DNA of 64,000 nt from Blastobasis lacticolella (GCA_905147135.1 LR990056.1:17994501-18058500), one strand, 5' to 3'. Shown: positions 31,149 through 41,565, numbered from the stretch's first letter. The notes: generated from the sequence alone by a model not told the origin. A program made the numbers and translations.

Positions 31149-32561
31149 ATGACACCAAAAATAAAAAAATGCTCCAAATGTTTAAAACTAATAACGAGAC
31201 AAGAATTTTTGACATGTATTAATTGTAATTTAATTTATGACACAGAATGTGCAAATTTGACATTAAAGAAATTTTATATAATGTCACGTACACAAAAGTC
31301 GAAATGGGAATGTCAGGTTTGTACAACAATAAAAGAAAAGACACAACCAATAGCTAATGAACAGGAAGTATTGGACAAAACTAAAACACCCACTAGAGTT
31401 AATTTCGTACGCTCACAATCGCAAAATGATTTAGAAGATAATATAAATAGCGTATCTGTCAATACTGTCGATGAAGATATCACTTCTCGAAGTTTTGACC
31501 TATCAACATACAATAGTTTGAATAACACGGAAGATGAGTTAAGAGAGGAAATCACTAAGCTTAAAGAACAACTAAATAGTACCCAAAACGAGCTCGAGAA
31601 TCAAATTTTACAGAACATGGATTTGACAAAACAAATAACAAATCTTGATACACAGATTAAGTCTTTAAAGGCCATCTGTATGTCTCCAGTATCGGCCGAT
31701 ACTATCAATCACACCCCTACAATTAAAAAGAAAACAAAAAATAAAAGACGAAATTCTTTGATAGATAACAAAGTAATAGAACGTTATAATGGAATAGAGA
31801 CAAATGCAGAAGAATATGAACTAAATATTAAACAGACTCAATTAAAAACAAATGACATAAAAAGTAATAAACAAATGACTGACACAAATATGACAACTAC
31901 GAAAGAGGTGAAAAAACAGAGCGAACAAACAATAAAAAAGAAATACGAAGTTGATAAACCAAAGATATACATAATTTCAAATAGCAAACGATATAATATA
32001 TTGCGAAATCTAAAACAAAACATTTTCTACGATGACTATGAAACGCTTCACTACATAACGCCAAATGTGGGAGTAGATATTTTAACCAGTAATGTGAAAC
32101 AAAAGGCTACAGGTCTAACTAAGCGGGATTACTTTGTTGTCATGATCGGTGAAGAGGATTTCAAAAGATCGCGAAACTACAAAGCATTAGTGGACTCAAT
32201 TAAAAACAACTTACAAATTATAGCTAATGAAACAAATGTAATAATAGTCTCTCCTAATTATATATGTGGCACATATCTATTCAATTGGCGAGTAGAAATG
32301 TTTAATAATATACTTATACAAAGTACATCAAAATATGCATACGCCATGTTTCTTGATGCAAATAAAGATCTACAGCTGAACATGTTCTCTGCGGTTACTG
32401 GGAAAATAAAAAATACAGGAGTGCAAAACATAATCCAGAACATAGCGGAATATATCAGCTTACTAAAAATTGACAACAAAAAAGGTGAGGAAGACGATGA
32501 CATTGACGACAGCAAACAGCAAAATTTAATTAAAAATAATAATTTTTTTCTATTACAATAA
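31149..32561 (+). CDS. LINE ORF1 protein (PHD-like finger, coiled coil, esterase-like)
   Basis: 470 codons from the ATG at 31149. N-terminal Cys cluster C8-x2-C11, C23-x2-C26, C34, W53, C55-x2-C58 fits a PHD-type zinc finger of CR1-group ORF1 proteins, with acidic residues where His is often found. Residues ~128-178 form a leucine-rich coiled coil (LREEITKLKEQLNSTQNEL). A Lys-rich stretch (~194-205) could bind RNA. Residues ~270-460 begin KIYIISNSKRYNI and resemble the SGNH esterase domain of these proteins, with SNS in place of GDS. It is expected to coat LINE RNA as a chaperone or particle protein. The stop at 32559 lies inside the open frame of ORF2. Confidence 0.82.
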   Translation: MTPKIKKCSKCLKLITRQEFLTCINCNLIYDTECANLTLKKFYIMSRTQKSKWECQVCTTIKEKTQPIANEQEVLDKTKTPTRVNFVRSQSQNDLEDNINSVSVNTVDEDITSRSFDLSTYNSLNNTEDELREEITKLKEQLNSTQNELENQILQNMDLTKQITNLDTQIKSLKAICMSPVSADTINHTPTIKKKTKNKRRNSLIDNKVIERYNGIETNAEEYELNIKQTQLKTNDIKSNKQMTDTNMTTTKEVKKQSEQTIKKKYEVDKPKIYIISNSKRYNILRNLKQNIFYDDYETLHYITPNVGVDILTSNVKQKATGLTKRDYFVVMIGEEDFKRSRNYKALVDSIKNNLQIIANETNVIIVSPNYICGTYLFNWRVEMFNNILIQSTSKYAYAMFLDANKDLQLNMFSAVTGKIKNTGVQNIIQNIAEYISLLKIDNKKGEEDDDIDDSKQQNLIKNNNFFLLQ

Positions 32562-35412
32562 CATTCGAATACTCCATCAAAATATCTCAGGACTATTAAC
32601 AAAAACTGATGACCTTATAGTCAATCTAAGTGTGATAGCAGATCACAGCATGGGTATAGACGTTTTATGTATAACTGAGCACAACATGATTCCAGACAAT
32701 GAAGCACTCTTAACTATACCGAACTTCACATTAGCAGCTAGCTACTCAAGAGATAAAAAAAGAGGGGGATCATGTATTATTGTGAAAAATGGACTTAGGT
32801 ACAAGGTATTAGAAGACATAGGGAAGTTGTCCGTGCAATGTATAACTGAAGTCTGCGCAATTGAGCTGTGTGATCATAGTTTAATAATTTTGTGTATGTA
32901 TAGAGTTCCTAACACTAGTTTTAATATTTTTCACGATATTTTAGAACAAAGTTTAAATAGAGTCAACTGCAAAACAAACAAAAAAATTGTACTCTGTGGA
33001 GATTTCAATATAGACACGCTAAAAGACACTCCAAAAAGTCGGGAATTTATTAATCATTTGCTGTGCCATAACTTAAATCTTGAAATTAAACAAGCAACAA
33101 GAATCAATAGCGGAACTTGCATCGATAACTTTGCTCATAATGTAAAGGGATCAAAAGCACAGGTAATAGATATGGCTTTATCAGATCACGCTGCACAAAT
33201 CTTAATATGTCCTACGAAAAAAACGTGTGCTGTAAAATCATGGTTTATTAAACGTCGTGATTACAGTACGGAAAATTTTCAAATTTTCAGAAAATATGTT
33301 GAAAGTTTAACTTTTGCCGACGTGTTTAATAGTACAGACGTTAATGAAGGATACAATAATTTCATTGATATATTTAAATGTCTCCATGATTTATGTTTTC
33401 CCTATAAAACAATAAAAAAAACAATAATGACAAAACCAAAGTGGCTTACAAAAGGAATAAAATCATGTTGTAGAAAAAAAAGGGAAACTTTATGGCACTA
33501 TCGGCGAAATAAAGATGACAAAACTAAAGTGGCTTTAAAATCGTATTCACGCAGACTAAGAAAAATAATAAAACTAACACAAAGATCACAAAATGCTTAT
33601 TATATAAATACTTCCAAAAATAAATCTAAAGCTACGTGGAAAATTATTAATAGTACAAAGAGCAGCTATCCAAAAGAGCCAATTACCGGCGTTGTTGTAA
33701 ATGACAAACATATTACGTCGCCATCACAAATTGTTAACTCATTCAATGATTTTTTTATAAACCAAAATAATGATGTAATACACAATAACAATAAAAACTA
33801 TGACATTAATATACAAAACAATTTATATTCAATATTTATGGCTCCAACTACAGCTACGGCCGTATACAAAACCATCATGGCGTTAAAGAATACGAATAGT
33901 GTAGGTTGTGATGATATTAGCACAAAGGCAGTTAAATATGTTGCAGATCTAATTGCCAATCCCTTAAGTCACTTAGTAAACCTATGTTTATCTACAGGTA
34001 CCTTTCCGAATAAACTGAAAACGGCTATTGTTGTGCCGCTTTTCAAAAAAGGTGACGAAAGTGACATGTCAAATTATCGTCCAGTAGCTCTTTTACCAGT
34101 AATCACAAAAATTTTTGAAAAGATTATTCACGAAATTTTTTATAATTTCTTAGAGAAACACAATTTATTAATTACGGAGCAAAACGGCTTTAGGAAAGAT
34201 AAAACGACAAGTATGGCAATTTATGATTTAGTGAAACATGCTGTTACACACATGGATAAGAGGTCTCCATCATGTGCCATATTCATGGACATGTCAAAGG
34301 CATTTGATCGCGTTGATCACAAGCTGCTGCTATGGAAATTGGAGCGTTATGGATTCCGTGGCAACTCTTTAAATTTAATAGCATCCTATCTAGAAGGTCG
34401 AAAACAGTATACTAAACTGACACAAGTATCAATAGATTCCAAAGAGGAAGAAACTTATATTTCTGACAGCCAGACCATTAAATATGGAGTTCCTCAAGGT
34501 AGTGTTCTTGGACCTTTATTATTTTTAATATTTATTAATGACATTGTAAAATCAAGTAAATATCAAATGACACTTTTTGCCGATGACAATACAATATTTT
34601 TTGACCACAATAATGACACTGATTATCAATTAGAAATAAATAATACTTTAAATAATGTAATAAACTGGCTTGACATGAACAATCTAAAAATTAATATTGA
34701 AAAAACTAATATAATGCAATTTACACAGAGAAAAAAGACCGACACGCTAAAAATTATACATAAAAATCAAACAATAGCCGAAACACAAACAGTTAAATTT
34801 CTAGGGCTCTATGTAGACAACAATATGACATGGGTAACACATTCACAGGACGTTTGTAAAAAATTATTTAAGTTCTCATTTGCCTTATATAAATTATCCA
34901 AAGTAGCAGACCGGCAAACAGTCCTAACGTCATATCATGGATTTGTGATTGCAACTTTGCGATATGGCATAATTTTTTGGGGCAACTCTTCAGAGAGGGA
35001 AACTGTGTTTAGGGCTCAAAAAAGGTGTATTAGGGCAATGTGTGGCATCAAACCTGTGGACTCCTGCCAGCCCCATTTTAAATCAATGAAATTATTAACA
35101 TTTCCGTGTCTGTACATTTTGGAGTGTTGCGTATTCGTGCATTGCAACCCAAACATATTTAAAAAGAAGCCTGTAGTTGACTCCATTAAGCTTAGACCCA
35201 GAAACATTACAATAGAGACACATTGCTGCAAAACAGCAATGATGAGTAAAAATATTACTGAAATGGGTCCCAAACTATATAACAAACTACCAGAATGTGC
35301 AAAATCTCTAGATGTTAAAAATTTCAAATTATTTTTAACTAATTTACTAATTGATAAATGCTATTATAATATTAATGATTACCTTAGTGACATCAATTTA
35401 AGAAAACTTTGA
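32530..35412 (+). CDS. LINE ORF2: APE endonuclease and reverse transcriptase
   Basis: Open from the TAA at 32527 to the TGA at 35410. The conserved APE N-terminus IRILHQNISGLL starts at 32563, before any ATG: the first in-frame ATG (32650) would remove it, and 32632 is only a GTG. APE motifs: LCITEHN, LCGDFNIDTL (~33000), SDHAAQI. RT: GCDDISTKAVK, FKKGDESDMSNYRPVALLP, TEQNGFRK, FMDMSKAFDRVDH (~34284), YGVPQGSVLGPLLFLIFIND and LFADDNTIF (~34577), with the catalytic FADD intact. A C-terminal domain of ~200 residues follows. The frame is +1 relative to ORF1 and overlaps its last ~30 bases. The protein performs target-primed reverse transcription in the nucleus. Confidence 0.92.
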   Translation, partial: LKIIIFFYYNNIRILHQNISGLLTKTDDLIVNLSVIADHSMGIDVLCITEHNMIPDNEALLTIPNFTLAASYSRDKKRGGSCIIVKNGLRYKVLEDIGKLSVQCITEVCAIELCDHSLIILCMYRVPNTSFNIFHDILEQSLNRVNCKTNKKIVLCGDFNIDTLKDTPKSREFINHLLCHNLNLEIKQATRINSGTCIDNFAHNVKGSKAQVIDMALSDHAAQILICPTKKTCAVKSWFIKRRDYSTENFQIFRKYVESLTFADVFNSTDVNEGYNNFIDIFKCLHDLCFPYKTIKKTIMTKPKWLTKGIKSCCRKKRETLWHYRRNKDDKTKVALKSYSRRLRKIIKLTQRSQNAYYINTSKNKSKATWKIINSTKSSYPKEPITGVVVNDKHITSPSQIVNSFNDFFINQNNDVIHNNNKNYDINIQNNLYSIFMAPTTATAVYKTIMALKNTNSVGCDDISTKAVKYVADLIANPLSHLVNLCLSTGTFPNKLKTAIVVPLFKKGDESDMSNYRPVALLPVITKIFEKIIHEIFYNFLEKHNLLITEQNGFRKDKTTSMAIYDLVKHAVTHMDKRSPSCAIFMDMSKAFDRVDHKLLLWKLERYGFRGNSLNLIASYLEGRKQYTKLTQVSIDSKEEETYISDSQTIKYGVPQGSVLGPLLFLIFINDIVKSSKYQMTLFADDNTIFFDHNNDTDYQLEINNTLNNVINWLDMNNLKINIEKTNIMQFTQRKKTDTLKIIHKNQTIAETQTVKFLGLYVDNNMTWVTHSQDVCKKLFKFSFALYKLSKVADRQTVLTSYHGFVIATLRYGIIFWGNSSERETVFRAQKRCIRAMCGIKPVDSCQPHFKSMKLLTFPCLYILECCVFVHCNPNIFKKKPVVDSIKLRPRNITIETHCCKTAMMSKNITEMGPKLYNKLPECAKSLDVKNFKLFLTNLLIDKCYYNINDYLSDINLRKL

Positions 35413-35876
35413 CATTTGGATATTTTAGCATTATATTTGGTAGGAATACATTTTATTTTTATTTTTTTTAAGGGCGATGACATTATTTTAATAATTCAGA
35501 TTGACATTTTTTTAGTGACACTTTATGGAATAACTATTAAATTTGAATTATTATTACTTGACATTTTATATTTTATTGACATTTTATGAAATAATTAGTA
35601 CATTTGAATTATTATTATTTGTCATTATAAATTAATTGTTTTAACTTAAGACATTCAATTTTAATTATTTGACATAATAATGTTTAGTGATTTGACATTT
35701 ATTTAATTTACTTTTTAATTGTATTATAAACAATCAAGTTCATGTGAATCTTGTAATATTTAGTATGCTTTAAGGCGCATCATGGAGCCGCTACTATTAC
35801 TATTTACCACCTTTATGTACCTGTGATGACTGAATAAATGATTATGATTATGATTATGATTATGATTACGCCCCTG

Positions 35877-36075
35877 ACAAGGCGACTAATGTTTTCGAGA
35901 CTAAAGATCTAGTCTCCGTAGGCTGGAAAACGGACAGCAGCGTTTTTCATTGTTTTATTTATAACACTGCGATCTCCAACCCGCATCCCAAGCGTGGAGA
36001 TTATAGCAATAATCTCCCCTTTCGTGGGGAGGCCCTAAGTCCTGCAGTGGACTGTTATGGGCTGTGTTGATGAAT
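35877..36075 (+). repeat. Family A repeat, right piece
   Basis: Resumes with the duplicated acaaggcg and gactaatgttttcgagac, ending gtggactgttatgggctgtg at 36047-36066. Confidence 0.75.
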
Positions 36076-37075
36076 TAACCTAGTACGTAGTTATAAGCAT
36101 TTATAAATGTACCATAACGTTATTAATTTTTATTCAAATAATAATTTTACTTGCAATTTAGCGACGGAGTTTCAATACGACAGAAATAGCTCGTTTATGG
36201 AGTTGGTCACCAAGAGGACAAATAGACGACTGACCTAAAGGTAAATTGGGTCAATTGGACGACGACCTACACAGAATTCAATAAAGAATGTTATAACAGA
36301 GATGAATATTAAGTATAGGGTAGTCTCTGTTTTACTTTAATATCACTTTCTGTACCTTTGTTTATAAATATCGTCGACAAATAATTGTTGATAGTATTTC
36401 TTTTCTGTTTTAATAACTTTAAAAACTTTTTAGTTTGTAAACTACGATGATAAAAAAGGGTTATAAGTTTAACGTATGTGTGTACGTGTGTGTCTGATAG
36501 TGGTATCGTAGCTCCCGAATAGGTGGACAGATTTCGATCCGGTTTTCACTGTTTTTATTTCTGTTACATTAATTCATTGATTAATTTACGCAATATTTGT
36601 CTACATTACTGGTAAACTTAATCGGAATACCTAGACTCTAGTTGTCGTCAAATTACGATTTTTTTTTAATTTTTTTATCCCAAGCCAATTAATTCTGTTA
36701 TTTCGGCCATTCGCTCGATATAAACGCTCCGTTAGAAGGAATCAAATGGAGCCACAAATTCCACTTAATAAAATTCACTCCACCCCATTCATCAATCAGA
36801 GTCTACCATTCCCTAATTGCTGTACCCCCATGCAAGATAAGAAAGCATACTATCAGGAACCTCCCCCCTTCCTTACCCCCGCCTCTTCCCTCCCGCAACC
36901 CTAAATCGCCATCCATCAGCCGCCAGCTGTCATGAAAGGCTGCATTCGACAGCCAGCCGCTCATCGGATGATCATTTAGGAGGCATTTAAAGTAATTAGT
37001 TGCGATTTGATATTCTGCAGAGTATAGTGTGGGTTCAGTTCTAAATTGCACATATGGGTAGCCACTGATAAGAGG
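36076..37075. other. Mostly unique sequence, no gene
   Basis: A weak family D fragment lies at 36450-36560 (gtggtatcgtagctcccgaa). 36690-37050 is balanced, non-repetitive and contains a pyrimidine-rich stretch (36858-36900). An 82-codon minus frame there has no motif. Confidence 0.3.
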
Positions 37076-37077
37076 TA

Positions 37078-37215
37078 TAAACCCGTATTCAGAAATAATA
37101 CTTGTCTTACTAAAGTAACGTTACTATGCGAAGTACTACCCGTATTCAGAAACATACTACCGAGGCCTCACCACAGACATCTCAGAAAAGAGAGCTAACT
37201 TATTGACAAGTAATT
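37078..37215. repeat. MITE-like fragment with acccgtattcagaaa motifs
   Basis: The motif cccgtattcagaaa occurs at 37082 and 37139 and again at 63489, each followed by a different sequence. Looks like nested or duplicated ends of a short non-autonomous family. Confidence 0.4.
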
Positions 37216-37424
37216 GGTGAATTTATTGAGGCTGATTAGCGAACCCTGAAAGGCTGCCACCCCGGTTTTAACTTCTAAAAGTAGTAACTAATTTCATTAC
37301 AGTATAACACGTTTTACATTCATTGTCATGTTGCATTGTCATTGACAACAATATTTTTTCACAAATAGTTCAGTTTCAATAAACGGGAGCGTCATTAGTT
37401 GAACACGAACTAGGGAAAAGTACG

Positions 37425-37625
37425 TGATGAAACCTTCACATTCAGGCGACAGAATGTATTACCATGATCCAATCTGGTTAGGTTCCTCTGTTAACAGGGT
37501 CACGGAAATCAGATGGCAATTGCTCCACTGTAATTACCTAATCTGACAAAGCCTGGATCATGGTCAAGGCGGACCCCGGGCCCTCTTGCGCGAGAGCACA
37601 ACCGGGACATTAACGCCAAGATGAA
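37425..37625 (+). repeat. Family S SINE body and LINE-like tail
   Basis: Aaaccttcacattcaggcga, gttaacagggtcacggaaat and the tail aaggcggaccccgggccctc (37566-37585) ending ttaacgccaagatg. The head is missing. Confidence 0.75.
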
Positions 37626-37904
37626 TCTTTACTATTATGGTTGTTTAGTTTCAAATATACAAAAGCCGCCAGTAAGCTGTACCTATCCGATATCCAGAAC
37701 ATGTTAACCAATGCACATGATAATACGTAGTTGTGTGCATTCGTTCGTTGCTGTAACATTTCCTATTCAGATCTCTAAATAGGGATTAGAGTGAAATGGA
37801 GAGCTTTGCTCGGTTATACGCGAGATCGGATTAGAAATGATAAAGGGAAACTTCAACGGATCTCTGATATAATTTTACTTTGAAAGCAATTTTTACTATA
37901 TTAT

Positions 37905-38110
37905 AACCCCAAAAAAAGTGGGGTGTTATTAGTTTGACGTGTGTATCTGTGGCTCTGTGTATCTGTCTATGGCATAGGATGGACCGATTTGGATGCGGTT
38001 TTCTCTGTTTGTAAGCCAGTTTAATCGAGATGGTTCTTAGTTTTGTTTTATTAATATAGGTTTAGTAGTTTAAAAAAATAGGGATATCATAAGTTTGACG
38101 GGTGTATCTG
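37905..38110 (+). repeat. Family D, two partial copies in tandem
   Basis: The motif gtttgacgtgtgtatctgtg at 37932 and again, degenerate, at 38093 (gtttgacgggtgtatctgtg), with gccagtttaatcgagatggt between them. Confidence 0.55.
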
Positions 38111-38579
38111 TGGCGTGTGGAGTAATGATTCAGTTAAATGATTAATAAATCATTACTAGTGAATTCTTTGGTTGTTACCTTGTAATAATAAAGACAAAAA
38201 TTATACTAATAATAAAAACGTTGGATACCTTTTCCAATACATTCAAAGCAACTATTTCCACCGAACTCGTATTAGAATTCAGTAGGTGTTGTAAACGTCT
38301 CCATGTATCAGCGGCGTAGCGCTCGCGTAGATCTCTACGGCGTAGCACGTAGCACGCTCGTAGCACGATCGTAGCCGCAAATCAGCTGACGCCCTGACGA
38401 ATTCTGAGCACTTTAAATTCTCAGTTGCGAGTAGATTCTGATATATCTTTTTTGGAGACACCTTTGAGCTAAAAAATCCATGACAAAAAATTGCTACATT
38501 TCAGTGAGTATGAAATGTAACAAAATATACTTCTATAACGACATGCTATGATTTTCTTTATAGTTTTAAGAGTGTTTTA
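38111..38579. other. No gene recognised
   Basis: Includes a short run of cgtagcac repeats at 38340-38372. Nothing else was recognised. Confidence 0.3.
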
Positions 38580-38824
38580 TTAGGCGGTCTGGTTTTGGCC
38601 CGAAACATCTCATTAATTAAAATTAATATTTTTCCTCAGTTTTTGCCCTCTTTTGTTTGGGCCCTCAATTAAAATTAAATAAATGTTTTTCCCCGACTAT
38701 CTCAAAATCATTTTCTAAGGACATTTTTAACTGCGGGCCCAAACGCCTGAGCAAAATTATTAATTTTAATGCGACAGTGGTTTCGGCCCGTGGGCCAAAA
38801 CCAGGCAAGGCCGATACGCCTGAA
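38580..38824. mobile_element. Palindromic MITE-like element, ~245 bp
   Basis: Ends TTAGGCGGTCTGGTTTTGGC (left) and, complemented, TTCAGGCG...CCTGGTTTTGGCCC (right). Inner arms also pair (gtttgggccc at 38657 with gggcccaaac at 38735; aattaaaattaa with ttaattttaat). No coding capacity. Confidence 0.5.
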
Positions 38825-39121
38825 CACTCGTTTTTAATCTTCTTTAGATATTTTTAAGTCATTCGTGGGCCTAAGTGCGTGTGTAAACCAATACATATCA
38901 GCCCTGTTAGGAATGTCAATATTAGTATTTATTTACCAACAGTTTGTTTAATAAACAGTCAACGGGCAGGTCGACATCAAATATTTAATATTACAGGTTT
39001 GGTAATCAATAAAAAATGTAAAAAATATATTATGACAGGGCTCTAGACTGTAAGACATAGATATAGACAGCACTTAATTTGGTTCCACATTTTTGGTTTC
39101 TTATGGTGTATACAGTAAATT

Positions 39122-39385
39122 ATCATCATCATCATCACAGCCCATAAACAGTACTCTGCAGGACTAAGGGCCTCTCCATCGAAAGGGGAGGTTATTGCCG
39201 TAATCTTCACGCTTGTCAGGCGGGTTGGAGATCGCAGTATTATAAATATAACAATAGAAAACGCTGCTGCCCATTTTCCAGCCTACGGAGACTTAGATTC
39301 ATTCCTCTAAACATTTGTCGCCTTGTACGACACCCACGAGTGTAAGGGGTTGGTGCTATTCTACTCTGCCGGACATCACACGGCC
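39122..39385 (-). repeat. Family A repeat, full length
   Basis: (TCA)n tail complement at 39122-39136 to ggacatcacacggccta. This is the clearest uninterrupted minus-strand copy. Confidence 0.8.
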
Positions 39386-39924
39386 TAAAGTAATTATAAT
39401 TAATGATAATTACGTAAGACCAGCCTGTGATTTAAGGAAAACCGAAATAAACCAATCTCATAGTAAGGGGCATGCCTGTCACAGAGCTGGTTTCAACTAG
39501 TCTACAAATCCTCAGTAGAAGTCCTTGGTCAACTCGCTTCGCCAACGGTAAAGTAATAATTACAACTACTCTAAAATATTAACTAACTTTTTTACCCCAG
39601 GCTTCATAGACATATATCACATAAATATTGGAATTTAAACGCCCGGAGCAACTAAAGTAAACCATAAAGTTTGTAATCTGGGCAAAGCGAGCGAACCAAC
39701 TTTCGAGCACGTAGAATGAGGTAGTTTCACACAAATTGCAGGGGTTTATTTTAAATAAAGAAGAAGAATACCAAACAAATATAGATCATGTGTCTATACA
39801 GAGTAGTTATCATTCATCATTAAATATATCTGATAATATCATTCCGTAAACCTAAGGGTTATCATAAAATCTTTTAAATTAATATCAAAACTACTTTATC
39901 TAAAGATAAATTAACATCATAAAC
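39386..39924. other. No gene recognised
   Basis: Non-coding AT-rich sequence. Confidence 0.3.
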
Positions 39925-40040
39925 TTTATTTATTTATATATTTCAGGCAACAAAGGTCCATAGATATTTTAATACATATGGTTAAAATTATAAGAACCAC
40001 TACACGAATACAATATTAATAATAATTAAAAGACATACAT
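39925..40040 (-). mobile_element. LINE 3' end fragment
   Basis: Ttatttatttatatatttca followed by ggcaacaaaggtccatagat has the look of an insect LINE 3' UTR on the minus strand. Confidence 0.35.
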
Positions 40041-40205
40041 AACAAAACAAAAACATGATATGCGTGCCAATAAGCTCACCACCAAGGATGCCGAAGACCG
40101 ACCGAGGTGGGCCAGGAAGGCGGACCCTGGACCCTCGCATGTTGCACGGGGGTTCAATCGGGATGATATACGGAACGAGAACACTAAGATGATGATGATG
40201 ATAAC
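40041..40205 (+). mobile_element. RTE-type LINE 3' fragment with (ATG)n tail
   Basis: The plus-strand frame MRANKLTTKDAEDRPRW then ARKADPGPSHVARG runs into the tail aagatgatgatgatgat (40187-40203). Its aaggcggaccctggaccctc (40117-40136) is 18/20 identical to the family S SINE tail. Confidence 0.75.
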
Positions 40206-40519
40206 AATATTGAAAAACAACAAACTAATATGTATGTCGTCGCGTGAAGGAAAGGATGTATCAGGATCATTGTCATCAGGATGGTGATATCGGTATAAGA
40301 TCGTCCAGATAAATTAAAGAAAAGGTTCACATTTACTCCACTGTATATATTCCAATTCATTTTTGCACATCACTTATAATTTTACTTGAAATCAGAGCAG
40401 TATCACAATGTAGGCAGTTGAGGTAATTAACTTTCTTATTTCAAAAGTGATTTTAAAATTACTTTATTTTCAAACGTAAATAACACTTTCTATAAACGAA
40501 ATGTGGAGACAGTTTTAAG

Positions 40520-40670
40520 ACGCGTCACTGCTCGGTGGCGGTCGCGCCAAGAATGGCCGCCACTCCGCCCGAGTCGTGCCGTCGAGACTCTGTCAGCACG
40601 CCCCACCAGAGGGCGCACTCCCACTTCCGTTTTCTTCGTCATGAGTCCGTACTATTGACCACATGATTCC
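40520..40670 (+). other. GC-rich island with a CTCF-like motif and short ORF
   Basis: GC-rich against its AT-rich surroundings, with no recognised repeat. A 37-codon frame starts ATGGCC at 40553 and stops at 40664 (MAATPPESCRRDSVSTPHQR...). It also contains CCACCAGAGGGCGC at 40603-40616, a full match to the CTCF core consensus. It could be a host 5' exon or insulator, or unrelated to either. Confidence 0.3.
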
Positions 40671-41311
40671 ATACTATTGACCGCATCCGTCATGTATATT
40701 AGTATCTACAAAATGTATATTTTAAACTTAATCTACACTAGAACACACTTGTGTTACGTCTATGACGTCGGTGCAAGTACCTCTTGCTCACGGGTCAGAT
40801 ACCTTAACCACCCGGCCACCGACTCTCCTACCTTGTACATATCACACACCGGGTTATTTATTAGCTTACCCACCAAAATCGGCAATAATACGGAAGCCGA
40901 AGTTCGGTCAGTATGTTGAATGGTTTTGGCAAACTCTGAGCTGATAGAAGCTAGTTCGAAAAACAAGTAAAAACAGCTATCGATACTACAGAAAGGCTCA
41001 ATTTCTATCTAAGCAATATTTGTAGTGAAATTGGCGCGTTTTAAAATTATAAACTTCATAATTTGGCGTGGTAGTATGTTTGTTTGTGTGTGTGAGGTGA
41101 ATCTTGTAAGGTGAGAGCTGAAAATTTGCATACTTATGTAAGTTCTGTGACAATGCAAGTTATGGCACTGTAACTATGTAAAATGTGTGTAAGTTCGCTA
41201 CATAATATATTATTAATATATTATTATTACATAATATTTATTTGTAAGTTGATAGTAAATGGATTAAAGGTCTGTTACAAGATCGAGAACGTCGAAATAT
41301 TGAGCTAATTG
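40671..41311. other. No gene recognised
   Basis: Overlapping frames on both strands at 40760-40966 are mutually exclusive and motif-free. Confidence 0.3.
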
Positions 41312-41565
41312 GCCGTGTGGTGTCCGGCAGAGTAGAACAACACCAACCCCTTACACTCGTGGATGTCGTACACGACGACTTATGTTTTTAAGACCAAAGA
41401 TCTAGAGTATTTATAGACTGGAAAATGGGCAGCAGCGTTTTCCATTGTTATATTTACAACACTGCGACCCAACCCGCCTGCCAAGCGTGGAGATGGCAAT
41501 AACCTCCCCTTTTGTGGGAGAGGCTCTAAGTCCTGCAGTGGACTGTTGATGGGCTGTGATGCTGA
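41312..41565 (+). repeat. Family A repeat, full length
   Basis: Ggccgtgtggtgtccggcag at 41311 to ctgcagtggactgttgatgg near 41534, with a short degenerate (ATG)n tail. Confidence 0.78.

Larger units (their letters stand above)
30682..35866 (+). mobile_element. Full-length CR1-like LINE with two intact ORFs
   Basis: Flanked by TACG (30678-30681 and 35867-35870), a short duplication of the host hAT element. The 5' UTR (467 bp) begins with a tandem gaacggaacgtagt repeat. ORF1 and ORF2 are open. The 3' UTR is 454 bp, AT-rich, with a ~60-bp internal duplication (35524-35640) and an AATAAA just before a (TGATTA)n tail (35838-35866). The presence of the 5' UTR, both ORFs and the tail makes this a complete and possibly active copy. 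The clade is set from the ORF1 layout and RT motifs; CR1/Jockey relatives cannot be excluded. Confidence 0.88.
29658..35876. mobile_element. Non-autonomous hAT-type element carrying a LINE
   Basis: The 8-bp duplication ACAAGGCG (29650-29657 and 35877-35884) flanks termini CAGTGGCGTAGC on the left and, after removing the LINE, CAGGGGCGTAGC on the right minus strand (11 of 12 match). 8-bp duplications and CAG...CTG ends are hallmarks of hAT. A subterminal inverted motif CCGTATCAATTAT occurs at 29686-29698 and, complemented, at 30649-30661. Without the LINE the element is about 1.03 kb with no transposase. The LINE interrupts it 6 bp from the right end. Confidence 0.85.

Noticed and set aside
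31149..32561. Host PHD-finger protein gene
   Set aside because: The finger, coiled coil and esterase-like layout is that of a CR1-type ORF1, and it is directly followed by the LINE ORF2 within one bounded element.
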